Below are positions 12,701 through 23,989 of a stretch of DNA of 64,000 nucleotides, one piece after another (within the stretch, counting starts at the first letter, position 1; every line of letters begins with the position of its first letter). The DNA lies in assembly GCA_036925085.1 (NCBI GenBank), contig JAUPFP010000003.1:62001-126000 (forward strand), given 5' to 3'. The notes beneath the pieces were generated by a model, which did not search any database, was not told the origin of the DNA, and saw only the letters and a list, made by a program, of their open reading frames with translations. This stretch comes from Brachycybe producta (lineage: Eukaryota > Arthropoda > Diplopoda > Playtdesmida > Andrognathidae). The position numbers were made by a program, and so were the translations under genes.

Positions 12701-15289
12701 CTTTTTCAAACATCACATCATCATTTATCATAAATGGGCTATTTTGTAAAATAAAAGGCGGCGGGGGCCAAGTGGGGGCCAAAAGATCAAAATGATACAC
12801 GTGTTCACTTTTTGGCCTCATTTAGCTCCACGTTTAGAAAACAACATACAAAATGCTAGAAAGACATCAAAGGCTAGTGGGCCGCCAACTATTTTATGAA
12901 AAACAAATAAATGGGGGCTCATGTTGAACTCTCTTGTGAGCCTCATGGACCTGATGGCCCTTCGTGGGCCTCATATAGGAATAGTAGAGTCGGCTCACTA
13001 GAGTATTCTTAAATGAATGGGCTCTGGCTCTTCTAGTTTTTAAAGATTCTATTTTCTGTTGTTTCGTCCATCCTTTGCACACATCTATTTCGCAAATGGC
13101 AGCTAAGAAAAAACACATAAAAACTAGAAAGCCCATAATTAATACAGAAAATGATTTCATTTCCGTTTAACGTTTTAGGTCTTTTTCTGGTCGGCGGCGG
13201 CGAAGACAAACGCCAAGGCTTAATTCCATTCCCTCGAGTTGGACGTAACTCTTGGCTACAGTCGTCTCCGTACTTTCGGCCCATCACGGACGATCTGGAC
13301 GACACCATTGGCCCGGATGACTTTTTCCCAGTTCGATTCTCGAGGTCTCTTTTTGCTCCTCGTCTCGGTCGAAGGAAACGTTCCTCGGAAGAACCCAGTA
13401 ACGAGAAAACGATGGACATGGACACCAAAGGGTCCAGCGGCGGCGGCGGCGGCGGAGGATATTACGACGCTCAAGGGAACGCAGTCGATTTGAACGACTT
13501 TCTCAGAAGGTCACCTTGGGCCATCTTCGCATACAAAGGTAGGTAGAAAAGGGCCCACTTCGCCCCCCCCCCCCCTCTCCACTCTCCAGGCCATCACCTA
13601 ATACTATACTGTATATATATTAAGTAGTCAGTTAACTTAGTTATCTTAAGTGTGTTTGTCTCTCTAACATAAAAGTGAATTTAATTAAGAAGATCCTCAT
13701 TAAGTTGAAAGTTGATATCTTAATTGTAACAACTTTCGGTTGATTCAATGAAGCAACGACGACTCAAACAAGAAATCCAAAGTTTGTTAGAAACTAGAAT
13801 AACTAATGAATGTGTTAAAACAAACATTTCCATTAGGATATCTTTCAAAATAAACTTTCTTTGAATTTTGATAAAACTTTCTGAAAAGAAAAAGTTTATT
13901 TTAAAATATAACGTTTCCGTTAATTTTACAATTCTAGTTTTTATCTCAGTTTCAATTGTGTCGTGGAGCTTTTATTGGAAACATCTTTAAAAAGAAAATT
14001 TAATCGAAACTAGAAGAGCAAACAAACAAACTAGAAAAAACATTCAAAATAATAAGTCTTTTCATAGAATTTGAGATGTAAAAGTTTATTTTGAAAGAGA
14101 TCATCGCGAAAATTGTTTTAATCTCCAAGTACATTTTACTATTCTAGTTTCTATCATACTTTTAATTTCTTCTTAATTTCTACTTATTGTGTTGCGGCAC
14201 AGCTTAGAAGATTTTCATGAAGATATGTTTCAAAATAAACAATTTATTATTATGTTCAATTTTCACTTGCGATTAACTTGAAGAAAAAAAAAGCCCAAAA
14301 AAGTTTATTTTGAAATATATCAACTTAAAAAAAATACTCTTTAAGGAATTCATTTACTTTTCTAGTCTCTAAGTTTCTAGTCTTCTAGACTATTCGTGCT
14401 CGTACTCGGGGCTCGTCGACAAGCAGGACAGACTTGCGAGCGGCGATACAAGTAGCACGAGTATAACGCGAGCCACGCGTGCTTGTCTCACTCCGCTTGG
14501 TGTTGGGTACAACAAAGAGCCGATGCTAGCTCGGCAAGACTTTCAAGTCATTGGACGGAGGAGACGCGAGCACGGTTTAGTTGACTCGCTGAACTCGTGG
14601 CGTTTCTCACAACAACGAGTGCGCATCATAATAAAACTTGCACGGGGCATCGGTACCGCGCACGAGAGGAGTCAAAGCCTCTCGAGTACCGGAACTCTCA
14701 ACTCTCAGTTGACAAGAGCCCGAGCTCAGGCCCGAAGACGAGCCCGAGCACAAGCCCGAGCACAAGCACGAGCAGGAGAAACTCAACCTAAGAAACTTTC
14801 GGATTTTAGCTTAAATTTTTCAAAATATAAAATAATAATCCTTGAGATTGAAGTTAAAATTGCGAATTATTTTGGGGGCCAAAACAACTCTCATGTAAAC
14901 TCTTATAAACAGACGGAATTGAGAAGAAAATGGCGTTCAATCCGCGCCTGGGACGCGCAATGGCGCCACGATTAGGCCGTAAGCGTTCGGAAGAGATGGC
15001 CGACGACATAAAGCGCTCTCCAACCGCTTTCTCTCCTCGTCTCGGTCGAGCTTCGTTTCTAGACGACAGCGGCGATGGCAGCGCCTCTAGCGGTGGGGAC
15101 GACGAAACGCCCTTAATGGTATCGAATCGCGCCTTCAATCCGAGGTTAGGACGAAGCAAAAGTGGGAATGGCCTTTCGGGTTACACGGCTATACGAGGAG
15201 GACGTGCGTTTTCGCCACGACTCGGACGTTCTGACGTCACGAACGCAGCAAACAACAACAACGAAGAAAAAGAACAACCAAATCAATAA
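9194..15289 (+). CDS. capa: CAPA / pyrokinin neuropeptide precursor (3 exons, 265 aa)
   Basis: Coding exons 9194-9254, 13179-13538 and 14913-15289; splice phases agree (1, 1) and give 265 residues. Residues 1-21 form a hydrophobic signal peptide. After Lys-Arg (31-32) comes QGLIPFPRV (33-41) plus Gly-Arg, a periviscerokinin. The FxPRL-type peptides, each followed by the Gly amidation donor and Arg, are SLFAPRL (77-83), MAFNPRL (147-153), AMAPRL (156-161), SPTAFSPRL (176-184), AFNPRL (214-219) and AFSPRL (239-244). Several are bounded by KK, KR or RRKR, others by single Arg. Known family role: secreted peptides acting on CAPA and pyrokinin receptors in diuresis and visceral muscle. A Gly run (about residues 112-118) and an acidic linker separate the blocks. 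An in-frame ATG at 13151 just before exon 2 would give a shorter leader; I prefer exon 1 because of its donor GTAAGT and hydrophobic core. Polyadenylation signals lie at 15285 and 15486. Confidence 0.9.
9739..9787. repeat. (AAT)n microsatellite
   Basis: About 16 uninterrupted AAT units in CAPA intron 1, immediately before a family A element. Confidence 0.95.
9789..9991. mobile_element. Family A MITE, full copy
   Basis: Outer arms AGTGTTTTAGAAACTAG and TCTAGTTTCTAAAACACTTT; inner arms ATCTTTCAAAATAAAC and its complement GCTTATTTTGAAAGATATC. Lies in CAPA intron 1. Confidence 0.9.
10467..10617. mobile_element. Family A MITE, right end lost
   Basis: Left end AAACTAGAGGGGTAACTC, then ATCTTTCAAAATACAC and AAAAAGCTTATTTTCAAAGA. 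The outer right arm is missing. CAPA intron 1. Confidence 0.7.
10618..11612. other. CAPA intron 1 sequence, no gene seen
   Basis: Contains AAAACGTCAAGCGAACGTTT at about 10727 (also near 18540 and, diverged, 32740), a 20-base G run (11087-11106) and AT-rich sequence. Short open frames here show no recognisable protein. Confidence 0.5.
11087..11106. repeat. Poly-G tract (20 G)
   Basis: Uninterrupted run of 20 G in AT-rich intron 1 of CAPA. One of many long G/C homopolymers in the window. Confidence 0.9.
11613..11812. mobile_element. Family A MITE, full copy
   Basis: Left AAGTTTGTTAGAAACTAG, right TTCTAGTTTCTAAAACGC; inner arm CTTTCAAAATAAAC and complement GTTTATTTTGAAAGA. CAPA intron 1. Confidence 0.85.
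11950..12135. repeat. GC-rich imperfect foldback
   Basis: AGGGCTCTTTTTTGGGGGCC followed by CCCTCTTA near the left end faces TAAGAGGAGGGGCCCC and AAGGCCCTAAGAGCCCC at the right end, in inverted orientation around about 110 bp. CAPA intron 1; nature unknown. Confidence 0.5.
13779..13948. mobile_element. Family A MITE
   Basis: AGTTTGTTAGAAACTAGAAT ... ATTCTAGTTTTTA with inner ATATCTTTCAAAATAAAC / AGTTTATTTTAAAATATA. CAPA intron 2. Confidence 0.85.
14003..14158. mobile_element. Family A MITE
   Basis: GAAACTAGAAGAGCAAA ... ACTATTCTAGTTTCTA with inner AAAGTTTATTTTGAAAGA. CAPA intron 2, 55 bp from the previous copy. Confidence 0.8.
14213..14373. mobile_element. Family A MITE, diverged
   Basis: Inner arms GATATGTTTCAAAATAAAC and AAGTTTATTTTGAAATATAT are clear; of the outer arms only CTTTTCTAGTCTCTAAG remains. 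CAPA intron 2. Confidence 0.65.
14385..14790. repeat. GC-rich foldback with short GAGCACAAGC-type repeats
   Basis: CGTGCTCGTACTCGGGGCTCG near 14391 is inverted-complementary to the repeat-rich right end (14723-14783), where CGAGCACAAGCC-like units recur four or five times. Base composition is strikingly unlike the flanks. Lies between family A copies and CAPA exon 3. A translatable frame across it is low-complexity Arg/Ala/Gln and not credible as a gene. Confidence 0.6.
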
Positions 15290-15484
15290 ATGAAAAATAT
15301 TTCAAAATTTTAAATTTTAACTGATAAAAATAACTTTTTTTTTAAACTAAAAAAGTTCAGAATTTAAAATACCTTAAATTTCATTTTTAAAAATATTTTA
15401 AAATTTAATTTTTACGAGTTTTATTTTTCCCCTCTCACTCTCTCCCTCTCTCACTCTATCTCTCTATCTCTCTATGGAATTATT

Positions 15485-15491
15485 TAATAAA
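15485..15491 (+). terminator. Candidate CAPA polyadenylation signal
   Basis: AATAAA repeated (AATAAATAAATAAA) about 200 bp past the stop codon. A nearer AATAAA overlaps the stop codon itself at 15285-15290. Confidence 0.45.
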
Positions 15492-15723
15492 TAAATAAAT
15501 GAATTATTATTATTATTATTGATGTGAATGTTGTTTCAATTTGAACGATTTATTATATTATTGTTATTATTTCATTGTATATTCAGAGGAAAAAAAAATA
15601 ACAAGAAATTCAATTTATGAGAAAAAAAACAAACAAATGTAATTAAAAGAAATTGAACCAAAAAAAAAACTTCATTGTGTTTCATTGTTTTAACTTTTAA
15701 AATTTAATTTCAAAAGAAATTGA

Positions 15724-15900
15724 AAATGTCTAAGAAACTAGAAGGGTCACCAGAATCATTTAATAATATTTTCATAAAAATTAAAAAACCTCAGGTCATT
15801 TATTTTCAAACTAACATAAAAAGCTTATTTTGAAAGATATAAAAAACATGAAAATATTATCAAGAGATTAAGCTGCCCTTCTAGTTTCTAAAACACTTTC
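15724..15900. mobile_element. Family A MITE, full copy
   Basis: TCTAAGAAACTAGAAGGGTC ... CCTTCTAGTTTCTAAAACAC; inner right arm AAAAAGCTTATTTTGAAAGA. Downstream of CAPA. Confidence 0.85.
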
Positions 15901-17216
15901 AAAGTGTCTCTTCTGACATACATAATATGTAAAAAAAAAAAAAACTGATCGAGTTACTGTCAAGTAAACAGTTCTTCACTCTCGACACTCTCTTCTGAGA
16001 GTCTCAAAGAAAAGTAACTCTCAGACAGACACTCTCAAGTAAAACTTTCCTAATCTTCTAAAAATCTAGTAAAAATAATTTAGTAAAAAACTAAGTCAAC
16101 TCGAATGTTGACTAAAAAAGCAAAAGTCACCTGTTTTTTTTTTCTTCCTCATCTTTAATCAACTTTAAGGAATCGTAATTTCTAACACAATTTTTTTTGT
16201 TGGCCCTATAGCCCCCCCCCCCCCCTTAAAGCCCAGTTAAGCCTCTAGCCGACCCCCTCCTCCCCTCTAGAGAAACATGACTATCATATCCCCCCTATCA
16301 TAAAGAGTGTCATTAGAAAAGAGAGAGAAAACACAATTGTGCCAATTCATAGTTTAATTTCTACTACTTTCTCTCGTTGTGATGATGAAAAAACCGTTAA
16401 GGTTAATCCTTTTTCTCTCTTTTTGGAGGAAAAAAAAAAGAAGACAATTTTCACAACGTGATCTGGATTAAAAGAAACCCAGTTTGTTCAGATCTTTCTT
16501 TATGTTTCCCCCAACTAAAATACTAGAAAAAGACACCCATATATCCATTACAAGGACACATAATAATAATATATATTATTATTAGATGAGGGTGGTGGTG
16601 GTGGTGGTGGTGTCTCTTATCAAATCCAATCTTCTTCTTATTATTTCAAAAGGAAATTGGTAACCAACTTCTTCGAACCTCACGGGCCAACTTCATATAG
16701 GGCCCTCCTCTTTTAAGATCCACACCACACACACACACATCCATCCATTTTCAACGAGACTATTTGTTAGTCTGAAGATAAGAGTTCGTGTCCAGTTTAG
16801 CCCATTTGTAGTTTAGTCCATTTGGGAATTAATTCTGCTTTAACTTCGGTAAAGTTAACTTGGTTAGGTTTCATCTTAAGAGATCAACAAAGAGCCCATT
16901 CTCCAGTGAATCTTATTGGCCCCTGATGAGCTTTTGTGGGACTCATGGGTATTTTGTCCTTTTTTGGGTTCCATGAACTGGGGAGGGGGTTTATAAATGT
17001 CCAGAACGTGGCCTTTGTGGGCCTCTTGGGTTTTATTGACTGGGCCTCAATGTTTTATTTTACAAAATGTATTTTCTTGTAGTTGTAACTTTTTTGGGAG
17101 CGGGGGGGGGGGGGGGGTTAAAGTTTAACCATTGCTATCATCAGTTACTTCAATGGTAAAATTGGTAATTTTGTTGATAAAAATTCACTTCATGAAGCAA
17201 CATTAAAAAGAAATTA
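15901..17216. other. Intergenic, no gene seen
   Basis: Holds a quasi-repeat of CTCTCAGACAGAC/ACTCTC phrases (15970-16050), C-runs at 16211 and a G-run at 17102-17117, (GGT)n at 16589-16611, and GTGGGCCTC phrases (16920-17045) like those at 12950. No open frame resembles a known protein. Confidence 0.5.
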
Positions 17217-17362
17217 AAAGTGTTTTTAGAAACTAGAAGAGCAATTGAATCGCTTAAGACAATTTTCTTGTTGAATTTTCGTCTTTAAAAATGAACTTTT
17301 AATGGCAAAGTTCACTTTTAAAGATTAATTCATTCAGTTACCCTTCTAGTTCCTAAAAAAAA
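17217..17362. mobile_element. Family A MITE, diverged centre
   Basis: AAGTGTTTTTAGAAACTAGA at the left and CCCTTCTAGTTCCTAAAA at the right; inner arms reduced to TTTAAAAATGAACTTT and its partner. Confidence 0.75.
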
Positions 17363-17692
17363 TACTAATAGTTCTTTCAAAGTTGTTTTTTGTTTACAGA
17401 CGTAAAAGCGAAGTTTCTAACTTTGTTATGGGCCCATTGAAATGGGCCCAAATATGTAAAAATGTTGAAGACCCTCTCTCTTTCTCTCTATCTTTAACAA
17501 TTTAAAAGATCTTTTTTTGTAAAATTGAAATTTGCATCTTTTCTCACTTTTGAGAAGATCTTTTTTTTTTACAAGAAGTTAATTTTGTGTCAAGTCACGT
17601 CTACAATTGTATATTTTTCACCATTTTTTGTGTTTTTCTTCACTTTTATTTAGAACCAATTAATGTTTCTAAATCTTATTTTGTTGCTTTAA

Positions 17693-17713
17693 GTCTCTCT
17701 CTCTCTCTCTCTC
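17693..17713. repeat. (CT)n microsatellite
   Basis: About ten CT units, followed by CCATCCATCC. Confidence 0.9.
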
Positions 17714-18600
17714 CATCCATCCAATGACTAAGAAGAAAAACTAACAATTTAGGCAATTTTAGGCAAAAAAAAAACTCTTAAGAACATTTTTTTCTCCTTA
17801 GTTTTTTCTAGTTTCTTTGTTCATTTTTATTTTCTAGCCGCTAAAAAAAAATTAATAAAAAAAGTTGCAAATTTCAATTTTGCTAATATTCTAATTAGCA
17901 TATTTTTTATGAACTTAAGAAGCTCGTAATTAATTTAATCATCATCTTCATTTAATCATCTTCAAGTTAAAGTAGTTTCTTAAGAATAAAATTATGCAAA
18001 TAACTTCTTTTTTTTTTTTGAAAAAATAAATAAATTGGGTTTTTGTTTCGTTTTCTCATTCATTTTGATGAAGAAGTGTGAATCGAAATTTGAGCTTCAA
18101 TTTCATTTAAATTTGTAATTTAAAGACTTTGTTTTTTAAAAAAAAAGGAAGTTTTTATTGGATTTCTTTTTTTTTTTTTTTTTATCTTGAAATAAAAGTT
18201 ATTTCAATTTCAATTTGAGATACTTTTTTATTGAGATAATCTCTCTCTCATTCATTCTGTATGTTGTTTGCAATCTAATTTCTGTTTCAAATTCTGAAGC
18301 GAATCGTTTTTCACAGGATTCTCCTATTTCACTCTCATCACCTATTCTCTCTCATTTCAAATGAGAACAACGTTCTTTAAAAAGAGGGTGATCAAATATG
18401 GCGTCTTCATACCTTACGATCAGAAATTCATCAGGTGGCTGTATAGATATTCGTTTTGATTTTGTTCCTTCGAATGCAATGGTGGCCAATAATGCTATGT
18501 TCCATAAACGGTTTTTTGTCTTTGGAAATTTGGACGCAAAAACGTCAAGCGAACGTTTTTTTTTCGTAATGTTTATTAAGGAAAAAAAATTCAAATTGTT

Positions 18601-18822
18601 TTCAAAACTAGAATGGTAAAAGATTCTGCTAGAAGTTTTTTAAAAGGCATTATCTTAAAAAATAAACAATTTTATAGTTCAGTTTGAAAAATGATCAGTT
18701 CTTTGGTTTTTCCATTAAAACACTATTTTCGACCTTTTTTCAAACTTGTCATAAAAAGTTTATTTTGAAAGATATAAACCGTTAAGTGATTCAGCTTGCT
18801 GTTCTAGTTTTTAAAACACTTC
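18601..18822. mobile_element. Family A MITE
   Basis: TTCAAAACTAGAATGGTAAA ... GTTCTAGTTTTTAAAACAC; inner AAAAAGTTTATTTTGAAAGA followed by ATATAAACC. Confidence 0.8.
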
Positions 18823-18911
18823 CTAATTACTCTTGCTTTTACTCTTCTGAAAGACAGGAATAATCAAGAGTTGGAAACACAGCTGTTCCTAACCACCGCG
18901 TACCAATATGG

Positions 18912-18960
18912 CGTCATTTTCCATAAAGACTTATGAACAAATTACGCCATATTGGTACAA
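18912..18960. repeat. Hairpin with GTACCAATATGGCGT arms
   Basis: GTACCAATATGGCGT and its complement ACGCCATATTGGTAC are separated by about 30 bp. CCATATTGG-type arms also occur at 49955-50160 and 50390. Confidence 0.7.
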
Positions 18961-19252
18961 CCTTCGAGTTGTAACAAGAAATCAATTCACTTGTAAAATC
19001 TGATTCATTCATGTTTGATTAAAATGGTTTTCTTAACTTCATCAACAGATGGCATCACAGTAGCCACAAAATTATCATGGCTCTCATAGGATATAAGCAA
19101 AAGCGACACCTATTGAGATTTTAACTGATCGGCCATTTTGGTTTTTTTTTTTTCAAATTCCTATTGCCTTCTATAATAAGAGGCTTTAGGGACAGCTGAT
19201 TTCCGAACTCTTGAGGAACTTTTCAAGCTCAAAATGAAAAGAAACTAGAAAA

Positions 19253-19375
19253 TGGTTTAGAAACTAGAAGGGTAGCACTAGTACGTAAGTTACAGTACAT
19301 AAAAAGTGTATTTTGAAAGATATCACACAACAACGTGAAATTATCTTTTTCACGATAGAGAAACACATTCAAAGT
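19253..19375. mobile_element. Family A MITE, right end lost
   Basis: GGTTTAGAAACTAGAAGGGT, then AAAAAGTGTATTTTGAAAGA and the ATATCACACAACAACG stretch; no right outer arm. Confidence 0.7.
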
Positions 19376-19896
19376 TCTACTTAATTTACAGAATTTAAGT
19401 TTTTTGATTTTCTTCTCACCATAAGTTAAGGTAGTTTTTTTTTCTGGGGCCAGTTAAGGCCCTTTGAAGCATTTTCAGGGCATTTAAACACCTTTTTTGG
19501 GGGGATTTTTTTTTGAACATAATTTTCTAAAATTAAAATACATGATTTTTTTCTGTTTCTAGGTTCAAACTTTGTTCAATTTAAGTCCTTTTCCTTTAAA
19601 TCTGTTTAGGAATTAGGACCTGAGGGGCCAGTTGGGCCCTTCTGCCCTCCTTTTTTTTTCTTCAAATATACAGTAATCCCAATAAATCCCCAATTTTCAC
19701 CGAAACATCATCATCACCTTACACACATTAACAATAATATATTTTTAGAACACAAAAGAGATGAAACTGACATGAATATTAATTACGTCTATTAGTTTCT
19801 CTCTATCTGTGTCTTTTTTAAATGTCAGAAACAAACTTGAGAGTTAGTTGAGAGCCAAAAAAAAAATCCCTCATCCCACCCCTCCCCTCCCTGAGA

Positions 19897-19927
<31 letters not shown>

Positions 19928-19934
19928 CATTATT
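19897..19934. repeat. (ATT)n microsatellite
   Basis: About twelve ATT units with one ATC interruption. Confidence 0.9.
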
Positions 19935-20182
19935 TCAAATGTGACGGTGGGTTTCTATAATCTGGTTTCAGGGGGGTTAGGTTATAGCCCCGCCCAAACC
20001 CACCCCCATAAGGCCCAAAACCCCCTTTTTACACTTTCTACTCTACTAACTCTCAGAAACACGAAAAAATGTCAGAAATCGATTTTTTTTTTAAAAAAAA
20101 CATCATCAAAATTGATGCCAAAAAGAAAAAAACGCAAAGAAAATTGAAGGTTTGTACAAGAGTTTCTTAAAAAGAAACTAGA

Positions 20183-20400
20183 AAGTATTTTTTTAGAAAC
20201 TAGAAGGGTGGCAAACAATCACTTAATGATAATTTGTGTTAATTAATCTTTCAAAATAAGCTTTTTATTTAAGTTTAAAGATAGAAGATATTTTTGATCA
20301 ATATAAAGTTTATTTTGAAAGATTAATTAACAACATGTAAATTACACCATTCTTATGATTGAGACACTCATCTAGTTTAAAAACAAACTTTCTAGTTTCT
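20183..20400. mobile_element. Family A MITE
   Basis: GTATTTTTTTAGAAACTAGA and GGGTGGC at the left, inner ATCTTTCAAAATAAGC and AAAGTTTATTTTGAAAGATT; right arm decayed (CATCTAGTTTAAAAACAAAC). Confidence 0.75.
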
Positions 20401-20564
20401 TTCAAAAACAGACGAATTACAGTTCAAAGAAGCGAACGTTGTTAACGCTTGAACTTTGAACTCTCAAAACAGGGTTTCTCTTCTTTAAAACTTCATTATT
20501 AATATCGATTATTACATCGATTCTTAATCCAAAAAGTGTTACTTCCGATATCAAGTAGACAAAA

Positions 20565-20752
20565 AGCACTTTTTTTAGAAACTAGAATAGTAGTACACAA
20601 ACAGGCAATCAAGAAATCTTTCAAAATAAACTTTTTATAAGTTTCGACAAAATGATGTTTTAGTAAAAAGTAACAAAAAAGAAAATTTAAAAAAAATGCG
20701 TAAAAAGCTCATTTTGAAAGATAATAATGAAATTATTTTTCAAGCAAAACCA
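20565..20752. mobile_element. Family A MITE, right end lost
   Basis: CACTTTTTTTAGAAACTAGA, inner AATCTTTCAAAATAAAC and AAAAAGCTCATTTTGAAAGA; outer right arm missing. Confidence 0.7.
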
Positions 20753-21128
20753 CCTTCACTTTTTTCACATTTTTGTTCACAATTTGTGGTTTTTCTTTTT
20801 TTTTTAAAAAAAAGTAGAAATCGTGAAAAATATGAAATGGAGGCCGATTTCTAGGCGATTTTTTTTTCTCCCAATTTTTAAACATTTAATCTAATTAAAT
20901 AAATGTAAGTAAAACAATAATAAGCTAATCAAGTTTTAATTGGAATCTTTTAAACTTGAGTTTCTTTTCGGTTAACCTTCTTTTCCGTTAATCTTTTCCG
21001 GTTAATCTTTTCCGTTAATCTTGACCAATATAAAGAATTCTTTTTTTTAATTAATTTTTCTAATTATTATTTATTTACATGGCTGTGCTTCGAAAAGTGT
21101 AAAGAATCTAGAAGGGTGATTTTTTGAA

Positions 21129-21189
21129 AAGAAACTAGAAAGGTCAGCTCAATCACTTGCTACCCTTCTAGTTTCTAAAACATATTTCA
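21129..21189. mobile_element. Family A mini-copy lacking the inner palindrome
   Basis: GAAAAGAAACTAGAAAGGTC, then AGCTCAATCACTTG, then directly CTACCCTTCTAGTTTCTAAA. The two outer arms meet with no core, leaving about 60 bp. Confidence 0.8.
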
Positions 21190-23958
21190 AATGTCTCTTA
21201 ATCATTTCTATTCAACCGTCGTGCAATTTGCACAAAACTAAAACGACTATAATCTGCTGAGTAACAGTTCATTTTTGGCTTTTTAATTTTTTCTTTTTTA
21301 AAAGAATTATTATTAAAATTATTTTAAATAATTAGTTTCATTTTTTTGTAATTTTTTAAAAAAAAAATCGATTTATTAAGAAAAATTTCTTTCAATTTGA
21401 CTTGAATTTCATTTACTTTAATAAAGAACTTCATTATGAAAAATAAATTTGCATTGAATTTAATTGTTTTGATAATTTAATAAACTTAATTAAGAAGTTT
21501 TCTTGTTATTTTTTTTATAAATAGATTAAAATAAATTAATTTAAATTTAAAAATTCTAGTATTTTTTTTTTTGTTTCTCTTGAAAAAGGGAATTTCCAAA
21601 ATGAGAAAATAAAAATTTCCAGATTAAATATTTTAATTTTGTTGGTTGAAATAAAATTGGGTCAAAATAAGAGAAAAATAACATTTATTTTAATGAACAT
21701 CTTTTTTTTTTTAAAAATTTACTTTCAGACTTTTTAGAAAAATATAGTAAGAATCAATGTCACATTTTTTAAAATAAACAACAAAACTGTTTTGTGAATA
21801 AATTAAAGTGTTCCTGGGGGGGGGAGGCGGTGGTTAACAAGGTAAAAACATTTCCTTGTAAAACACACACTTGACTCAAACAAAAAGCAGGTAAAAAAAA
21901 TTGTAATTTTCGATCAGAACATCAATTCCTCCTCCTCCTCCCTCAAGGTTTAAACAAGTTTACTTTTTTAACCAATCAAACTTAAAAGCAATTAAAATTC
22001 GTCTACTTTATCTCATCTCAAAGTATCTCTCTCTCTTTATCTCTCCCTCTCTCTATCTCAAAGTAGCTCGCTTCTTTATATATCTCTCTCTCTCTCATCT
22101 CAAAGTACCTTAATTTTGTATTCGTCATTTCCTGTACCTTTTCCCGCAAGCAGCAGGGTCGCGGCCTTGCTGGTTCTAACTCTCCACTCGTTCCGATTTT
22201 GCACCAAACCCCCAGTGACCCCACATGCCACCATATCCCGTTTTACTACCACATCCCAGGTTTGCTTGGGTCTTACCTTAATTTTGTATTAAGTCAAAAA
22301 ATAATTAATTCAAGTCTCAAAGTATTTTTTTTTCATTAACTGCAAACAATATCTCACTGAAAGTATTATCTAAAAAAATCTATCTCAACATATCAAAAAA
22401 ATATCTATTTCTTTCTATCTCAAAGTATCTTTAAAAACAATCTATCTCACTTTTAAATTAACTTACTACTCCACCCTTTTTTTCAAAAATGCAATTACAC
22501 TTTTTTGCTGACGTCAGAAAATAAAGGGGAAAAAAAGAAGAAGGAACACCTGGGAAGAGAGTTCTCTTTTCTTGTTTTTTACCTTTCATTTTGTAAGATT
22601 CAAGAAAGAACTCTCCTCTGTTTCTCAAGGAAACAAACAACCTTTTTTTTTTCAAATTTAGTTGATCCGTTTTCTTAAAATAAAAGTGGAAATTTCACAT
22701 TTCCCACATTGAAAAAGCAGCCAGCCACCTTTTGCAAATTCAAACCGAAATTTAACCACCATTTTCGTTTCTGAAATTCTATTAAAATGAATCATCTTAA
22801 CTTCGTGACGACATCGTTGAAAATAAACTTTTTATTAATGCAAATAGAAATTACAAATTTTATTTTTCTTTAATATTTTTTTTTTAATTTGCATTTCCGG
22901 CGATCATAAATCGTTCATTTTGAAACATAACTACTTCAACACAAACGGGTTGAAGTTCCCCTATTTATTCGAATCTCCTCCTCCCCCTCCATTAATGGCC
23001 GCCATTTTGAAAAAAAACCCCAAATCTTTACAAAAAAAAATCTAATAAAATCAGCAATTATATGTTTAATATTACAAATCACAAACTTCAATCATGACTC
23101 ATAAGTTAAACTTAAAAGTAAACGGAAAATAATTCACGATATTTCATTGGTTGAAAAAAAAAAATTGCCATTTTTTTTCCTTATAATAAAAATGGCTACA
23201 AAAATAATCTTTTTACCGAAATGAAAATGACTTTAAAAAGTTTGAGAAAAGCGTGAAAATTAAGACAAATTTTTACCCTATTTTTTAGATTCAATTTAAA
23301 AGGCCTATTTTATCTAAAAGATGAGCCATTATCCAAATTAATTTCAAAACGTTTATTTTGAAAGATACTTGGGTGAGAGGAAAATCTTTTCAGGTCATCT
23401 TTACCATTCTACTTTTTAACAAACTTCTTCATTTCTTCCCAGTTTCTTTTTAAATCTTTGTATGCTACTAGGAAATTGATTTTCAATTTAAAAAGTAAAT
23501 CAAAATGAGCCATTTTTTTTAAAAAAAACAAAGCATGTAAAACGTTTATTTTGAAAGATATTCTTATGAAGAAAAAAAACCTTTTCAAGTTTAATCCGAT
23601 TTTGCAAATATTCTTCTAAAATGATAGGATTTTTTTAAGAAATTTTGTTTGTTTCTTCAGGAGTTGAAATTTTGCAAAAAAAAAAATGATTCATTTTGAA
23701 AGATCTCGACATGAAAATACTTTTTTCTTCTAGTTTTTCTAAGTTTCTAACGCACTTTTGAATTTTCTTCATTTGTAAAAAGAGAAAGAACGTAATATAC
23801 GAACCCCCCCCCCCCATTTTTAAACAATGGACTCTTCGAACAGGTAAGCGTCATTATAGGTAAAACCCTCTCTTCTCCTCCCCCTGATTTTCCATTCTTT
23901 TCTTTACCTGTCGGGTCATAAATGGCAGAGATAGACAGACAGAGAGAGAGAGAGAGAT

Positions 23959-23989
<31 letters not shown>

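Noticed and set aside
14523..14975. Open frame of 150 codons upstream of CAPA exon 3
   Set aside because: Lies in the GC-rich foldback, encodes an Arg/Ala/Gln repeat and overlaps the true exon in another frame.
18398..18619. Open frame of 73 codons starting MASSYLTIRN
   Set aside because: Real ATG and mixed composition, but it runs into low-complexity Lys/Phe codons and the left arm of a family A element; no splice partner or family match.
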